Shown: positions 41,326 to 51,539, numbered from the stretch's first letter. The stretch: 64,000 nucleotides of DNA from UM-FILTER-47-13 sp964445195 (GCA_964445195.1 CAYUKA010000007.1:1-64000); one strand, 5' to 3'. The notes: generated from the sequence alone by a model not told the origin. A program made the numbers and translations.

Positions 41326-41364
41326 CTCTGATAAGATTTTTTATAAAAAGAAGAAAGGTTTATT

Positions 41365-42699
41365 ATGTCCGCTGATAAGAAAGTCACGCCCGCGCAGGAC
41401 AAACCCGATAAAACATTCACCTTCACGAACGACCAGACCGGCGAAAGCTGGCAGTTTCCCATTGTTGAAGGGACAGCCGGCCCGCCGGTTATTGATATCC
41501 GCAGACTTTATGCCCAGACCGGGCATTTCACACTGGACCCCAGCTTTACGGCAACAGGCAGCTGCAAATCACGATTGACATTCATTGACGGCGATGAAGG
41601 CATATTGATGCATCGCGGCTACGACATCTCCGAACTGGCGGCGCACAGCACATTTCTCGAAGTCGCCTATTTGCTACTTTACGGTGACCTGCCGAGCCAG
41701 AAACAGCTTGATCAGTTCGATCACAACATCACCTATCACACGATGGTGAACGAACAAATCCACTATTTTTTCCGTGGCTTCCGCCGTGATGCTCATCCCA
41801 TGGCTGTCATGTGCGGGGTGGTCGGTGCGCTTTCAGCCTTCTATCACGACTCGCTGGATATCTGGGACCCGAAACAGCGTGAGATCTCCGCTCACCGGCT
41901 GATCGCAAAAATGCCGACATTGGCGGCAATGGCCTATAAATACTCGATCGGCCAGCCCTTTATGTATCCACGCAACGATCTCAGCTATGCCGAGAACTTC
42001 CTTTATATGTGTTTCGGTGTCCCGGCGGAACCTTTCGAGATCAACCCGATCCACGCCCGCGCCATGGACAAGATCTTTATCCTTCATGCCGACCACGAAC
42101 AGAACGCGTCGACCTCGACCGTGCGCCTGGCCGGCTCGTCACAGGCCAACCCGTTTGCCTGCATTGCCTCGGGTATTGCCTCGCTGTGGGGGCCGGCCCA
42201 TGGCGGCGCCAATCAGGAAGTGCTCGAAATGCTGAGTGAAATCGGCAACAAAAAGAACATTCCCGAATTTATTGAACGCGCCAAGGATAAAGACGACTCC
42301 TTCCGCCTGATGGGCTTTGGTCACCGGGTTTACAAAAATTATGACCCGCGGGCGCAGGTGCTGCGCGAGTCGGCGCACGAAGTCCTTGACGACCTCGGCT
42401 TTACCGATGACCCGATGCTGGAGCTGGCGATGGAACTGGAACGGATTGCACTGGAAGATGAATATTTCATCGAACGCAAACTGTTCCCGAATGTCGACTT
42501 CTACTCCGGCATTATCCTGAAAGCGCTCGGCTTCCCGAGCAGTATGTTCACCGTACTGTTTGCGCTGGCCCGCACCGTCGGCTGGATTTCACAGTGGAAG
42601 GAAATGATTGAGGAGCCGGCCCTGCGGATCGGCCGGCCGCGCCAGCTTTATACCGGCCCGGTTGCGCGCCCTTACGTACCGATTAAAGACCGGGAATAA
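41365..42699 (+). CDS. gltA: citrate synthase
   Basis: Citrate synthase condenses oxaloacetate with acetyl-CoA at the entry to the TCA cycle. This is the type II hexameric form with an N-terminal beta domain (residues 20-70: TFTFTNDQTGESWQFPIVEG, FTLDPSF). Catalytic residues are the His in GPAHGGANQEVL, the His in MGFGHRVYKNYDPRA and the Asp in FPNVDFYSG. The length is 444. GAAGAAAGG precedes the ATG by eight bases. It ends 23 bp from the convergent lpxB; no clear terminator lies between them. Confidence 0.97.
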   Translation: MSADKKVTPAQDKPDKTFTFTNDQTGESWQFPIVEGTAGPPVIDIRRLYAQTGHFTLDPSFTATGSCKSRLTFIDGDEGILMHRGYDISELAAHSTFLEVAYLLLYGDLPSQKQLDQFDHNITYHTMVNEQIHYFFRGFRRDAHPMAVMCGVVGALSAFYHDSLDIWDPKQREISAHRLIAKMPTLAAMAYKYSIGQPFMYPRNDLSYAENFLYMCFGVPAEPFEINPIHARAMDKIFILHADHEQNASTSTVRLAGSSQANPFACIASGIASLWGPAHGGANQEVLEMLSEIGNKKNIPEFIERAKDKDDSFRLMGFGHRVYKNYDPRAQVLRESAHEVLDDLGFTDDPMLELAMELERIALEDEYFIERKLFPNVDFYSGIILKALGFPSSMFTVLFALARTVGWISQWKEMIEEPALRIGRPRQLYTGPVARPYVPIKDRE

Positions 42700-42722
42700 G
42701 TGACCCCGCTTTTGTGTATTTA

Positions 42723-43907
42723 TCACGCCGTCATTGTAACAGGCTGGCTTGCGCGCTCGTCTTGCCCCAGAACGAAATGGGCGGCCTGCGTTGCCGGGCT
42801 GTCTTTCGTATGACCGGCCAGCATCATCCGCACCTCTGCGAAACCCTGTTTCTGGGCCGTTTCATCTAAAGTCATAAGCCCTTTGACCAGGTTTTCGGCC
42901 TGGCAATCGTGCTGGATATATTCCGGCACGAGGAGCCGATCAAGCAGGATATTGGCCAAATGTGCGTATTTGGCTGTCACCTTGGATTTAATAAGCCGCC
43001 ATGTTAACGTGTTGATCTTATAACCGATCGTATGCGGCACCCCGGCAACGGCTAATTCCAAGCCGACCGTGCCCGAGGTCGCCAACGCGCGGTCCATCGT
43101 GGCAAAGGCCGCCCATTTACGGCTTTGGGCCGTCAGAACATGCGTCTTACAAGGCAGATCATACAGATAATTTTTCACATGCGCCCGCAGATGCGGCAAA
43201 GTCGGCGCAAGAATACGCATATTCGGGTCATGACGCACCAACGCTTCGGCAGCCTGCCGCAATATCGGCCCCATACGATTAAGTTCGCCGATCCGGCTGC
43301 CGAATAACAGGCCAAGCACCGGCGCGGTTTCTGGAATCTCAAGCTCTCTGCGCAAATTCTGCGTCGTTTCGTCCTGCACAGATGCCATCATCGGATGGCC
43401 GACAAAAGCGGCTTCCATCCCGGCCGCTTCAAAATAAGGTGGTTCAAACGGATACAGGCACATCATGCCATCATAAAGCGCCGCCACTTTTTGTGCCCGC
43501 TCCGGCCGCCAGGCCCATACGGTCGGCGCCCCGTAATGAACCAGGCTCGGCCGGCTCACGCCGCTTTCCCGCAGTTGTTTCACAACCCGGAAACAGAAAT
43601 CCGGCGAATCGATCGTGACCAGAATATCCGGCCGCTCGTTCTGAATATACCGGACTGTCTGGCGAATGCGCGACAGAATGCGCGGCAGACGCGGAACGAC
43701 TTCAAAAACACCCATGACCGCAATATCTGTAATCGGAAACAGGCTCTCCAGCCCCCGGTCCGCCATGAGCGGGCCGCCAACGCCGATAAATTCAATACTA
43801 TCGCCAGATACGTTTTTTAACGCCGCCATAAGGCTCGCGCCCAACGTATCACCGGATGATTCGCCGGCAATAATGCCAATTTTCAGACGACCCTGCTTAA
43901 GCGTCAT
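42723..43907 (-). CDS. lpxB: lipid-A-disaccharide synthase
   Basis: LpxB joins UDP-2,3-diacylglucosamine and lipid X to make the lipid A disaccharide at the inner-membrane face. The N-terminal IIAGESSGDTLGASLM (GT19 signature) is at about 10-25; further on are DSPDFCFRV, HYGAPTVWAWRPER and the C-terminal ATSGTVGLELAVAGVPHTIGYK. About 394 residues is normal. The ATG at 43907 has GGAG nine bases upstream and overlaps the lpxI end by 11 bp; an in-frame start at 43928 is less likely. It is the last gene of the envelope cluster. Confidence 0.96.
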   Translation of the reverse strand: MTLKQGRLKIGIIAGESSGDTLGASLMAALKNVSGDSIEFIGVGGPLMADRGLESLFPITDIAVMGVFEVVPRLPRILSRIRQTVRYIQNERPDILVTIDSPDFCFRVVKQLRESGVSRPSLVHYGAPTVWAWRPERAQKVAALYDGMMCLYPFEPPYFEAAGMEAAFVGHPMMASVQDETTQNLRRELEIPETAPVLGLLFGSRIGELNRMGPILRQAAEALVRHDPNMRILAPTLPHLRAHVKNYLYDLPCKTHVLTAQSRKWAAFATMDRALATSGTVGLELAVAGVPHTIGYKINTLTWRLIKSKVTAKYAHLANILLDRLLVPEYIQHDCQAENLVKGLMTLDETAQKQGFAEVRMMLAGHTKDSPATQAAHFVLGQDERASQPVTMTA

Positions 43908-44769
43908 GTTCGAACGTCTCCGGATCAATACCGATCACAAATAGTTTATGCTCATCCGCAAGGTGGGCCGTCTCTTCCGGCGCAATCAGTAAACTGCGCC
44001 CGGCATGAAACGCGATACCGCTGACCCCCGAATCGGCGCATAAACGGAGCGTTTCCGGACCAATGGTCGGCAAATCGAAGTCAGTATCCTGATCCGGCTT
44101 ACACAACTTAACCAGTACACTGCCACGCCCCTGACGCTTATAGGCTTTACAGCGACGAATGAGCTCATCCGTCCCCTCAATAGCCTCAACACCAAGTACC
44201 ATTCCCTGCTGTATGATCGCGGCCTGTCCAACATCGACGCGGCCAAGCGCCTGTAACACCTCAATGCCGCGCAGGATATCCGCACGGTCTTCTTTCCTGG
44301 GTTTGTAGCGCCCAACGACACCGGCAGGCGCCAACAGGTCCGTAGCAAATTCATGCGCACCATGCACCGTAAACCCTTCAGCCTCAAGCTCCGCCCGCAG
44401 AGCCGACAGCAAATTATCATCGCCAAGTGCCTTCAGGCCAATCCGGGTAAAGAAACGCGCAGCACGCAGATCGGGCTTAAGCTCTGCCAGGCTTGGCCGG
44501 CGAATCGCGCCAACCAATACGATATCCCTGATTTGATGGGCCTTCAGCGTTTCAATGATCTGGCCCGCAGCACCAAGACGCGTGAGCATATGGCGGCGCT
44601 GCCTATAGCTGTGCGGATCGGTCTGACCTTCAAAAGCGACAATGAAGATATCCCGCCCCTGTGCTTCGCACGCCTGCGCCAGTCGCGCCGGTATTTCACC
44701 GCCGCCGGCAATAATGCCAAGACGGGGAATATCGCCAGATTTCACGCGGCTTTGCGGGACGGCTGACAT
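43897..44769 (-). CDS. lpxI: UDP-2,3-diacylglucosamine hydrolase LpxI
   Basis: LpxI (DUF1009) hydrolyses UDP-2,3-diacylglucosamine to lipid X and UMP; it replaces LpxH in most alphaproteobacteria. Recognisable segments are LGIIAGGGEIPARLAQAC near 17-34, VLVGAIRRPSLAELKPD, and VEAIEGTDELIRRC with the Asp/Glu residues needed for catalysis, followed by KLCKPDQDTDFDLPTIGP. The length (290) is normal. The start overlaps the end of lpxA by 28 bp, and its 3' end overlaps lpxB. Confidence 0.95.
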   Translation of the reverse strand: MSAVPQSRVKSGDIPRLGIIAGGGEIPARLAQACEAQGRDIFIVAFEGQTDPHSYRQRRHMLTRLGAAGQIIETLKAHQIRDIVLVGAIRRPSLAELKPDLRAARFFTRIGLKALGDDNLLSALRAELEAEGFTVHGAHEFATDLLAPAGVVGRYKPRKEDRADILRGIEVLQALGRVDVGQAAIIQQGMVLGVEAIEGTDELIRRCKAYKRQGRGSVLVKLCKPDQDTDFDLPTIGPETLRLCADSGVSGIAFHAGRSLLIAPEETAHLADEHKLFVIGIDPETFEHDA

Positions 44770-45542
44770 AGCGTAAACCTGCTTTTCTCACGGGCAAAAC
44801 GAATAATATTCATCACCAGCTCGTCAGAAGAAAATTCAGACGCCACCGTTTCCATGCGTGATTCCAAAGTGCCTTCGGTATTGAACAACTGGTTAAAAGC
44901 CTTTTGGAGTTTTTTTACTTCGTCCTTTGAAAACCCCTGCCGTTCGAGCCCGATAAGATTCAGCCCCGCCAGAAATGCGCGCTCTCCTTTGACACGTCCA
45001 AAAGGTATGACATCATTTTCTACGCCCGACATACCGCCGATAACCGCATAGGCCCCAATACGAACAAACTGGTGAACGGCAGCCAGACCGCCAATCACCG
45101 CATAGTCGCCGACATGAACATGCCCGCCTAATGTCGCATTATTGGCCATGATCACATTGTTACCGATGTAACAATCATGCGCTACATGCGTGCCAACCAT
45201 AAAAAGGTTTTGATCACCAACAACGGTCTTCATGCCCCCGCCTTTGGTACCGGGGTTCATGGTCACATGCTCGCGAATTATGTTGCGTGCACCGATGATC
45301 AATTGCGCCGGTTCACCATCATATTTTTTGTCCTGTGTGCGTGACCCGATCGAAGCAAAGGGGAAAATCTCCGTCTCCTCGCCAACCGTGGTAATGCCGT
45401 CAAGGACCACATGGGAATGAAGCTTTACGCCATCACCCAGCACAATATCCGGCCCGACCACGCAATAAGGCCCAATCTCGATACCAGTACCCAGCGTTGC
45501 CGCATCGTCAATCACTGCTGTGGGGTGTATTTTATTCGCCAT
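44742..45542 (-). CDS. lpxA: UDP-N-acetylglucosamine acyltransferase
   Basis: LpxA adds the first acyl chain to UDP-GlcNAc in lipid A synthesis. The protein is a left-handed beta helix of hexapeptide repeats (HPTAVIDDAATLGTGIEIGP, GEETEIFPFASIGSRTQDKKY) with the catalytic His in GTHVAHDCYIGN and the C-terminal helical domain. The ATG at 45542 has GGAAC at six bases; upstream in-frame ATGs at 45563 and 45593 have poorer context. 266 residues matches the family (about 262). It is 139 bp from fabZ. Confidence 0.96.
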   Translation of the reverse strand: MANKIHPTAVIDDAATLGTGIEIGPYCVVGPDIVLGDGVKLHSHVVLDGITTVGEETEIFPFASIGSRTQDKKYDGEPAQLIIGARNIIREHVTMNPGTKGGGMKTVVGDQNLFMVGTHVAHDCYIGNNVIMANNATLGGHVHVGDYAVIGGLAAVHQFVRIGAYAVIGGMSGVENDVIPFGRVKGERAFLAGLNLIGLERQGFSKDEVKKLQKAFNQLFNTEGTLESRMETVASEFSSDELVMNIIRFAREKSRFTLCQPSRKAA

Positions 45543-45681
45543 GACATGTTCCAAATTATTCATAAAGGCAATATTACACAGCCTACAATACAAGCTGAGA
45601 GCCTGTTACAGCAAATCACAGTTTATTGCGAAACATTACAGGAAAAATAAGTCAGAGAAGCGCGTAAAAGATTGGAGAGAC

Positions 45682-46152
45682 TTATGCGCTTTCACCCTGC
45701 TCAACGATCATCGCACTATAGGTTGCCTGCGCGCAAAGCGTGTCGCCAACGCGGGCTTCGCCCTTGAATTTCCAGACATTTTTTTTATTGCGGATCTTCT
45801 CGACATAGATATGCATTGTATCACCCGGCACAACCGGCTTGCGGAAGCGCGCTTCGTCTATCGTCATGAAATAGACCAGATTACCGGCACTATCCTGATC
45901 CAGGCCTTCGACAACAACAAGCGCCGCTGTCTGGGCCATAGCCTCAATAATCAGGACACCAGGCATAACCGGAATAGACGGGAAGTGCCCCTGGAATTGC
46001 GGCTCATTCACCGTCACATTCTTGACTGCCGTAGCACTCTCACCCGGAACAAACTCTATAACCCGGTCAACCATCAGAAACGGATAGCGGTGCGGCAGCA
46101 TATCCATAATACGGCCAATATCAATCGTATGTGCGGAATTCTCGTCAGTCAT
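45682..46152 (-). CDS. fabZ: 3-hydroxyacyl-ACP dehydratase FabZ
   Basis: FabZ dehydrates 3-hydroxyacyl-ACP in fatty acid synthesis. The hot-dog fold signature is QGHFPSIPVMPGVLIIEAMAQ, containing the catalytic His and, further on, the Glu. At 156 residues it is typical. DILPHRYPFLMVDRV-type sequence (here DMLPHRYPFLMVDRV) lies near the N terminus. It is nine bases downstream of lpxD. Its placement between lpxD and lpxA, which draw on the same 3-hydroxyacyl-ACP pool, is conserved in Proteobacteria. Confidence 0.97.
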   Translation of the reverse strand: MTDENSAHTIDIGRIMDMLPHRYPFLMVDRVIEFVPGESATAVKNVTVNEPQFQGHFPSIPVMPGVLIIEAMAQTAALVVVEGLDQDSAGNLVYFMTIDEARFRKPVVPGDTMHIYVEKIRNKKNVWKFKGEARVGDTLCAQATYSAMIVEQGESA

Positions 46153-46161
46153 AGCGGCAAC

Positions 46162-47193
46162 CTATTTATTTTCCTGCCCCTTTTTTTGAACCAAACGGCG
46201 TAGCAACGCAACCTGTTTTAGCGTTTCTCGGCGCGGTAAAGCCGGACTGCCCATCTGCTCTTCTCCCGGCGGCACATCTTTCATCACCCCCGACTGCGCG
46301 GCAATCCGGGCCCCTTTACCAATTTTCAGGTGCCCGGCGATGCCGGTCTGGCCGGCGAGCACGACATAATCCTCTAGCACCGTACTACCCGATATGCCAA
46401 CCTGCGCAACAATCACACAGCCTCTGCCAATCTTCACGTTATGGGCAATCTGCACCAGGTTATCGATCCATGTCCCGGCACCGATCTCGGTATCCGGCCC
46501 CGCACCACGGTCTATGGTCGTATTCGCGCCAATTTCAACGCCATCATGGATAATCACCCGGCCAAGCTGCGGCACTTTGACATGTCCGGCCGGATCAATG
46601 GCAAAACCGAACCCGTCCTGTCCAATACGGCAGCCGGGGTAAATCCGGACATGGTTACCGATCAGGCTATGACTGATGCTGGCATTTGCGCCAACACGAC
46701 ACCCTTCACCGAGAACAACACCAGGGCCAATAACCGCATTAGCCTCAATATAGCAGGCTACACCTATCTCCGCCCCCGCCTGAACTACAACACCTGGTTC
46801 GATCACGCTGCCTTCACCGATAACAGCCGTTTCATCGACGAGCGCACTCGCGGCAATCGACGAGGCGGGCTTATGCTCCGGGTAAAAGGTCTGTGCAATC
46901 AGCGCGTAGCTTTTATAAGGATTGGCCGAGAACAAAAGCGCGGTACCGGCGGGAGCAGCATCCGCCATCGCTTCGGTCACAATACATGCGCCGGCCTTGG
47001 TCTGCGCGAACGCGTCCTTGTACTTAACATTATCAAGAAAGCTGATATCCCGCGCAGCCGCCTGATCAAGCGGAGCTACGTCTTCAAGCAGAAAGTCGGG
47101 ATCACTGCCCGGTGAAAGCTCTGCGCCAGCCATATCAGCCAGCACAGCCAATTTATAAGGCCCGGTGCGATGATGAAATCGGGGGTCTGCCAT
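46162..47193 (-). CDS. lpxD: UDP-3-O-acylglucosamine N-acyltransferase
   Basis: LpxD adds the second 3-hydroxyacyl chain in lipid A synthesis. An N-terminal uridine-binding domain (1-100) is followed by a long hexapeptide-repeat helix (EIGVACYIEANAVIGPGVVL). The catalytic His is in VQIAHNVKIGRGCVI. A C-terminal helix follows. At 343 residues it is normal. Its ATG overlaps the stop of the upstream ompH gene by one base, as expected in the bamA-ompH-lpxD cluster. Confidence 0.96.
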   Translation of the reverse strand: MADPRFHHRTGPYKLAVLADMAGAELSPGSDPDFLLEDVAPLDQAAARDISFLDNVKYKDAFAQTKAGACIVTEAMADAAPAGTALLFSANPYKSYALIAQTFYPEHKPASSIAASALVDETAVIGEGSVIEPGVVVQAGAEIGVACYIEANAVIGPGVVLGEGCRVGANASISHSLIGNHVRIYPGCRIGQDGFGFAIDPAGHVKVPQLGRVIIHDGVEIGANTTIDRGAGPDTEIGAGTWIDNLVQIAHNVKIGRGCVIVAQVGISGSTVLEDYVVLAGQTGIAGHLKIGKGARIAAQSGVMKDVPPGEEQMGSPALPRRETLKQVALLRRLVQKKGQENK

Positions 47194-47747
47194 CAGTTCG
47201 TTTCAACATCAAGCTGAACATCCTGTAAAGAACGGTTCAGCACGGCCATAACATCGTCAGTAATATCAAGTGACTTATCAGCCAGCACGACATTCTGACG
47301 GGGCAAAACAAGATCGTAACCCCGATCATCGGCAATATCGGACACCGCTTCCACGATTTTCACACGTATCTGGTCGAGTGCCACCCCCGCCGCCTGCTCC
47401 AACGCCCGCTGACGTTTTTGCACCAGCATACGTGTCTCAAGCAGCTGGTTTTCAAAGTCCTGCCGTTTTTTTGCAAATTTATCGGCAGGCATATCCGCCC
47501 GCGCCTCAGTCAAAGCCTGTTCCTGTTCCATCAGACCGCGTTCATGCTGTGAAAATTCATCCTGGAATGATTTACGGTATTCCTCGAGTTGCACCTGAAT
47601 ACTCTCGGCGGCATCTGACTCACGCATAATTTTCTGAATATTGACCACAGCCACCTTTACCTCTGCATATGCCGGCACAGAGGCAAAAAATATAACGGCT
47701 AACACGGCCGTGAACACGAATTGTTTCAAGATCTGAAATTGCAGCAT
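47193..47747 (-). CDS. periplasmic chaperone OmpH/Skp
   Basis: Skp-like chaperones hold unfolded outer-membrane proteins in the periplasm. The protein has a signal peptide (hydrophobic 8-22, cleavage after AYA near 28), a beta strand VKVAVVNIQKIMRES, and a long charged coiled coil (about 50-120) rich in Glu, Gln and Arg, then a C-terminal domain. At about 184 residues it fits. I use the ATG at 47747 (MLQFQ), four codons inside the open frame. It lies between bamA and lpxD, where the gene is nearly always found. Confidence 0.9.
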   Translation of the reverse strand: MLQFQILKQFVFTAVLAVIFFASVPAYAEVKVAVVNIQKIMRESDAAESIQVQLEEYRKSFQDEFSQHERGLMEQEQALTEARADMPADKFAKKRQDFENQLLETRMLVQKRQRALEQAAGVALDQIRVKIVEAVSDIADDRGYDLVLPRQNVVLADKSLDITDDVMAVLNRSLQDVQLDVETN

Positions 47748-47796
47748 ATCGCGCCTCAATCAAGATAATAGGGTTTGGAAATAGTCGCTTAACCGA

Positions 47797-50103
47797 TCAG
47801 AACCGCGTACCAAAGTTAAAGCGGAAGTTCTCTTCCTGATCGAATTCCTCGTCCAGATACGGCACCGAGAAGTCAACACGGATTGGCCCTAGCGGTGAAC
47901 GCCAGGAAACGCCCAGCCCCGCCGCTGCCCGAAGGCTGCTTTCGTCACGGATATCCGGACCGCTCGCATCATCCACATCCCACAGCGAGCCGACATCCGT
48001 GAAGGCATGGGCCTTAATACCCATCTCTTCCGGCAGGCCAAGCGGGAACGTCAATTCCGCTGTGCCACGATAGAACAGGTTGCCGCCAAGGGAGTCATCA
48101 CTATCGATATCCCGCGGACCAACACCGGCCGGTTCAAAGCCGCGCAGAGTACCACCGCCAAGGAAGAAACGTTCGTTAATCTGGACGTCACCATCACCAA
48201 CACTGGTAATCGCGCCGACTTCACCCAGCAGGTTCAAAATCCATTGCTCAGCCACGGGATAGTAATAGGAACTACCCACCTTGCCGGAAACATACTCTGC
48301 ATCCCCGCCCAAACCGGCAAATTCGGTATCAAACCAGCTCAGCAGGCCGCTGGTGGGGAACAGCACACTGTCCCGGCCATCATAAGTCACACGCTGAGAA
48401 ATGGCCGAAGTGACGCGCTTGCCTTCCTGGCCACGGATGAAAACCGAAGCATCGTCATCCACATCAGTAATATCATTACGTTCCAGCCGGTAACGCAACA
48501 CCTGGCGCCATTTTTCAGACAGCGGATACCCCATACGCAGGCTGCCGCCAGTCCGGCGCTGATCAAACGAACTTTCATCCTGCAGGTCGCGGGTGATGTG
48601 GAAGGCATCAAAACCGGCGGAGAAATCACGATCGAGGAAGTAAGGCTCGGTGAAAGACAGGTTAAACTCCGTACGCTCCCCGGCAATCGTCGCCGCCAGC
48701 AGCAGGTCCTGCCCTTTACCCAGCAGGTTACGCTCGCGGATCGACATATCGGCCAACGGGCCTTCATTGGTCGAGAAACCGGCACCGACCGACAATTCGC
48801 CGGTCGACTGTTCGACGACCTCAACATCCAGAACGGTCTTGTCCGGTGCACTGCCCTGAAGCGGGGTGACATTCACATTTTCAAAATAGCCCAGATCACG
48901 CACATTCTGTTCCGAACGCGCCAGTTTTGAACGATTGAACGGATCACCTTCAACCAGTTCCATCTCACGACGCACTACCTTATCCAGCGTCCGCACATTA
49001 CCGCGAATATCAATTCGTTCGACAAAAACGCGCGGCGTTTCATTAATCACAAACGTAATATTGACCACACGGTTTCCACGGTCACGATCGATCTCCGGCC
49101 GTACGCTGACGAATGCATACTGCAGATCACCGAGCGCATTCGTAAACCTGTCGATTGTCAGTGTCACTTCATCGGCATTGTACCAGTCGCCCTGTTCAAA
49201 GGTGACCTCCGGCCTGAGCACAGAGGCATCAAAGTGGCGCAGGGCCGAATTAATCGCAATCTCGCCCACGCGATACCGCTCGCCTTCATCAATCGTGAAG
49301 GTAATGAAGAAATGCGTCCGGTCCTGCGAAAGCTCGGCCACCGCCGAGATCAGCCGGAAATCAGCATAACCCTGCGAAAGGTAGAATCGCCGCAACAACT
49401 CCTGATCGAACGCCAGGCGGTCAGGATCATAACGATCATCCGAGGTCAGGAAACGATACCAGCGGGTTTCCTTCGTACTAATTTCGCTGCGCAATTTATC
49501 GTCATCGAAATGTTTATTGCCGACAAAGCGGATGCTCTTGACCTCTGTCACCGGCCCTTCGGTAATTTCAAACACAAGATTGACGCGGTTCTGATCGAGC
49601 TTGATCACCTTGGGTTCAATATTTGCCGAGAACCGGCCATTCCGCTGATAGATCTGGTAAAGGCGATTCACATCCGACTGGACCTTGGTCCGGGTCAGGA
49701 CATGCCGCGGCCGCATCGATATTTCCGCCAGAAGTTCCTCATCCTCGATTTCATCATTACCTTCAAAGGCAATCTGGCTGATAACCGGATTCTCAATCAC
49801 GGTCACTTCAAGCGTGCCGCCGCTCTGCCGTAAGGTTACATCCGCGAACAGACCCGTTGCGAACAGGCTTTTCAGCGCCCGGTTCATTGTATCGCGGTTC
49901 ATCGGATCACCGACACGGGCATCCATATACGTCAACACCGTCGCCGGCTCAATCCGCTCTACGCCCAAAATCCGGATTTCCCGGACTCGGTCCGCGCTCT
50001 GGGCCGAAGCCTTTTGAATACCAAGACCGGTCAGGACCGTTACCAAAACGGCCAGACAGGCGAACCGGATATGCCTTGCTCTGCTCTTTAACACAAACAC
50101 CAA
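47797..50103 (-). CDS. bamA: outer-membrane protein assembly factor BamA
   Basis: BamA inserts beta-barrel proteins into the outer membrane. A signal peptide (cleavage near residue 35, KASAQ) is followed by five POTRA domains (VREIRILGVERI near 40, VIENPVISQIAFEGNDEI, TEVKSIRFVGNKHF, YRVGEIAINS, RVFVERIDIRGN) to about residue 425. A 16-strand barrel ends in the aromatic FRFNFGTRF, the terminal BAM signal. The VRGF-type motif appears as TLRGFEPAGVGPRD. 768 residues is normal. It lies 41 bp downstream of rseP. Confidence 0.97.
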   Translation of the reverse strand: MVFVLKSRARHIRFACLAVLVTVLTGLGIQKASAQSADRVREIRILGVERIEPATVLTYMDARVGDPMNRDTMNRALKSLFATGLFADVTLRQSGGTLEVTVIENPVISQIAFEGNDEIEDEELLAEISMRPRHVLTRTKVQSDVNRLYQIYQRNGRFSANIEPKVIKLDQNRVNLVFEITEGPVTEVKSIRFVGNKHFDDDKLRSEISTKETRWYRFLTSDDRYDPDRLAFDQELLRRFYLSQGYADFRLISAVAELSQDRTHFFITFTIDEGERYRVGEIAINSALRHFDASVLRPEVTFEQGDWYNADEVTLTIDRFTNALGDLQYAFVSVRPEIDRDRGNRVVNITFVINETPRVFVERIDIRGNVRTLDKVVRREMELVEGDPFNRSKLARSEQNVRDLGYFENVNVTPLQGSAPDKTVLDVEVVEQSTGELSVGAGFSTNEGPLADMSIRERNLLGKGQDLLLAATIAGERTEFNLSFTEPYFLDRDFSAGFDAFHITRDLQDESSFDQRRTGGSLRMGYPLSEKWRQVLRYRLERNDITDVDDDASVFIRGQEGKRVTSAISQRVTYDGRDSVLFPTSGLLSWFDTEFAGLGGDAEYVSGKVGSSYYYPVAEQWILNLLGEVGAITSVGDGDVQINERFFLGGGTLRGFEPAGVGPRDIDSDDSLGGNLFYRGTAELTFPLGLPEEMGIKAHAFTDVGSLWDVDDASGPDIRDESSLRAAAGLGVSWRSPLGPIRVDFSVPYLDEEFDQEENFRFNFGTRF

Positions 50104-50144
50104 AAACCCCTAATTGACAGGAACCGAACCCCTAGCCTGAAAGG

Positions 50145-51539
50145 CTACAAAATAAGCTGGACGATATCATTAAGGTTAGCAAATAGCATGATTCCCACAA
50201 GGATGGCTAGCCCCAAACGGAAAGCGTACTCCTGAATCTGTTCAGAAATCGGTGAACCCTTGGCCGCTTCGATTGCATAGAAAAACAAGTGCCCGCCATC
50301 CAGCATCGGAATCGGAAACAGGTTGATCAGCCCCAGATTGATCGACAACAACGCCGTAAAAGTCAAAAGCGCGATCAACCCCGCCTGCGCCATATCGCCC
50401 GCGATGGCCCCGATCCGGATAATACCGCCCAGCTCCGTCGCCGCACGTGTGCCGGTAATCATCTGGCCCAGCGCCTTCAGCGTGCTCATAGTAATGCTGA
50501 ACGTCTCGTTGACAGCCACACCTACGCTCGCCAGAGGGCCGTGGCGCATGAAAACCTCGCTGTCCCGATCCGCCAGAGTCAGAAATGCGTGTTCAGGGCT
50601 CTGTTCGTCAAAGAGCCCGGCATTATAATCCCGCATCGGATGGATCGTGATATCATCAAGCTCTGTGCCGCGATCAAGCGAAATAATGAATGTCGTGTCC
50701 AGACGCTCAATCAGCGCTGCGCGCATCGCATCGACAGAGTCAAATTCACGACCGTCAACCGCGCGGATACTGGCGATATCAATGGCATTACCCGGGCTGA
50801 TCAGGCCCAGCAGGCCACGCGAATGTTTAAAGCCAAAGCGGTCCTCGCTCTCCAGCCGCTCGGCGGCGGCCATAATCTCGATTTGCTCGCCGTCCCGCAC
50901 GATCGTGTAACGCCGCTCCGTGTCCAGCCCAACCATCACTTCGCGCCGTATATCCTCGAACCGGCGGATCGACACATTATCTATGGCGATAATTTCGTCA
51001 TGGGGCCTGAAACCGGCCCGTTCCGCTGCGCTGCCGCCCATAACTGCCGATGCCACAGAGGGTGTGACCGGCTGGCCGTGGAACAGGTACAAGCCGGCCA
51101 GCAAAATTACGGCAAACAGGAAATTAATCCCCGGCCCCGCCAACACGATTGCTGCCCGCTGACCAACAGGCTTGGCGAAAAAAGCCATATCACGCTCTTC
51201 ATCCGTCAGCGGTCGAAACCCTTCCGCTTCACTATCGTCTTCAACGCCGTTTAAATGCCGGGCGCTGGCCGGGTCGGTATCCCCGAACATTTTGACGTAG
51301 CCGCCCAACGGGATCAGTGAAAACTTCCAGCGTGTACCCTGTCTGTCGGTAAAGCCAAACAGCTCCTTGCCGAAGCCGATAGAAAAGCTCTCGACATGCA
51401 CGCCGCACATTCGCGCAACAATATAATGGCCCCATTCATGGACGAAGACGAGCACACTCAGCACAAGAATAAACGTCCCGCCATAAAGCCAGGTGTTTTC
51501 GGCGATAAGCTGGAACCAGTCGAATATAGAGCTACTCAT
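50145..51539 (-). CDS. rseP: site-2 zinc metalloprotease RseP
   Basis: RseP is an intramembrane protease that cleaves anti-sigma factors and remnant signal peptides. The zinc motif HEWGH is at about 34-38 in the first transmembrane helix. One clear PDZ domain follows (AERAGFRPHDEIIAIDNVSI), then a partly degenerate second segment. The second active-site motif is PIPMLDGGHLFFYAIEA near the C terminus, with several membrane helices. 464 residues is at the upper end of the family. It starts four bases inside the dxr end (ATGA overlap) and precedes bamA. Confidence 0.96.
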   Translation of the reverse strand: MSSSIFDWFQLIAENTWLYGGTFILVLSVLVFVHEWGHYIVARMCGVHVESFSIGFGKELFGFTDRQGTRWKFSLIPLGGYVKMFGDTDPASARHLNGVEDDSEAEGFRPLTDEERDMAFFAKPVGQRAAIVLAGPGINFLFAVILLAGLYLFHGQPVTPSVASAVMGGSAAERAGFRPHDEIIAIDNVSIRRFEDIRREVMVGLDTERRYTIVRDGEQIEIMAAAERLESEDRFGFKHSRGLLGLISPGNAIDIASIRAVDGREFDSVDAMRAALIERLDTTFIISLDRGTELDDITIHPMRDYNAGLFDEQSPEHAFLTLADRDSEVFMRHGPLASVGVAVNETFSITMSTLKALGQMITGTRAATELGGIIRIGAIAGDMAQAGLIALLTFTALLSINLGLINLFPIPMLDGGHLFFYAIEAAKGSPISEQIQEYAFRLGLAILVGIMLFANLNDIVQLIL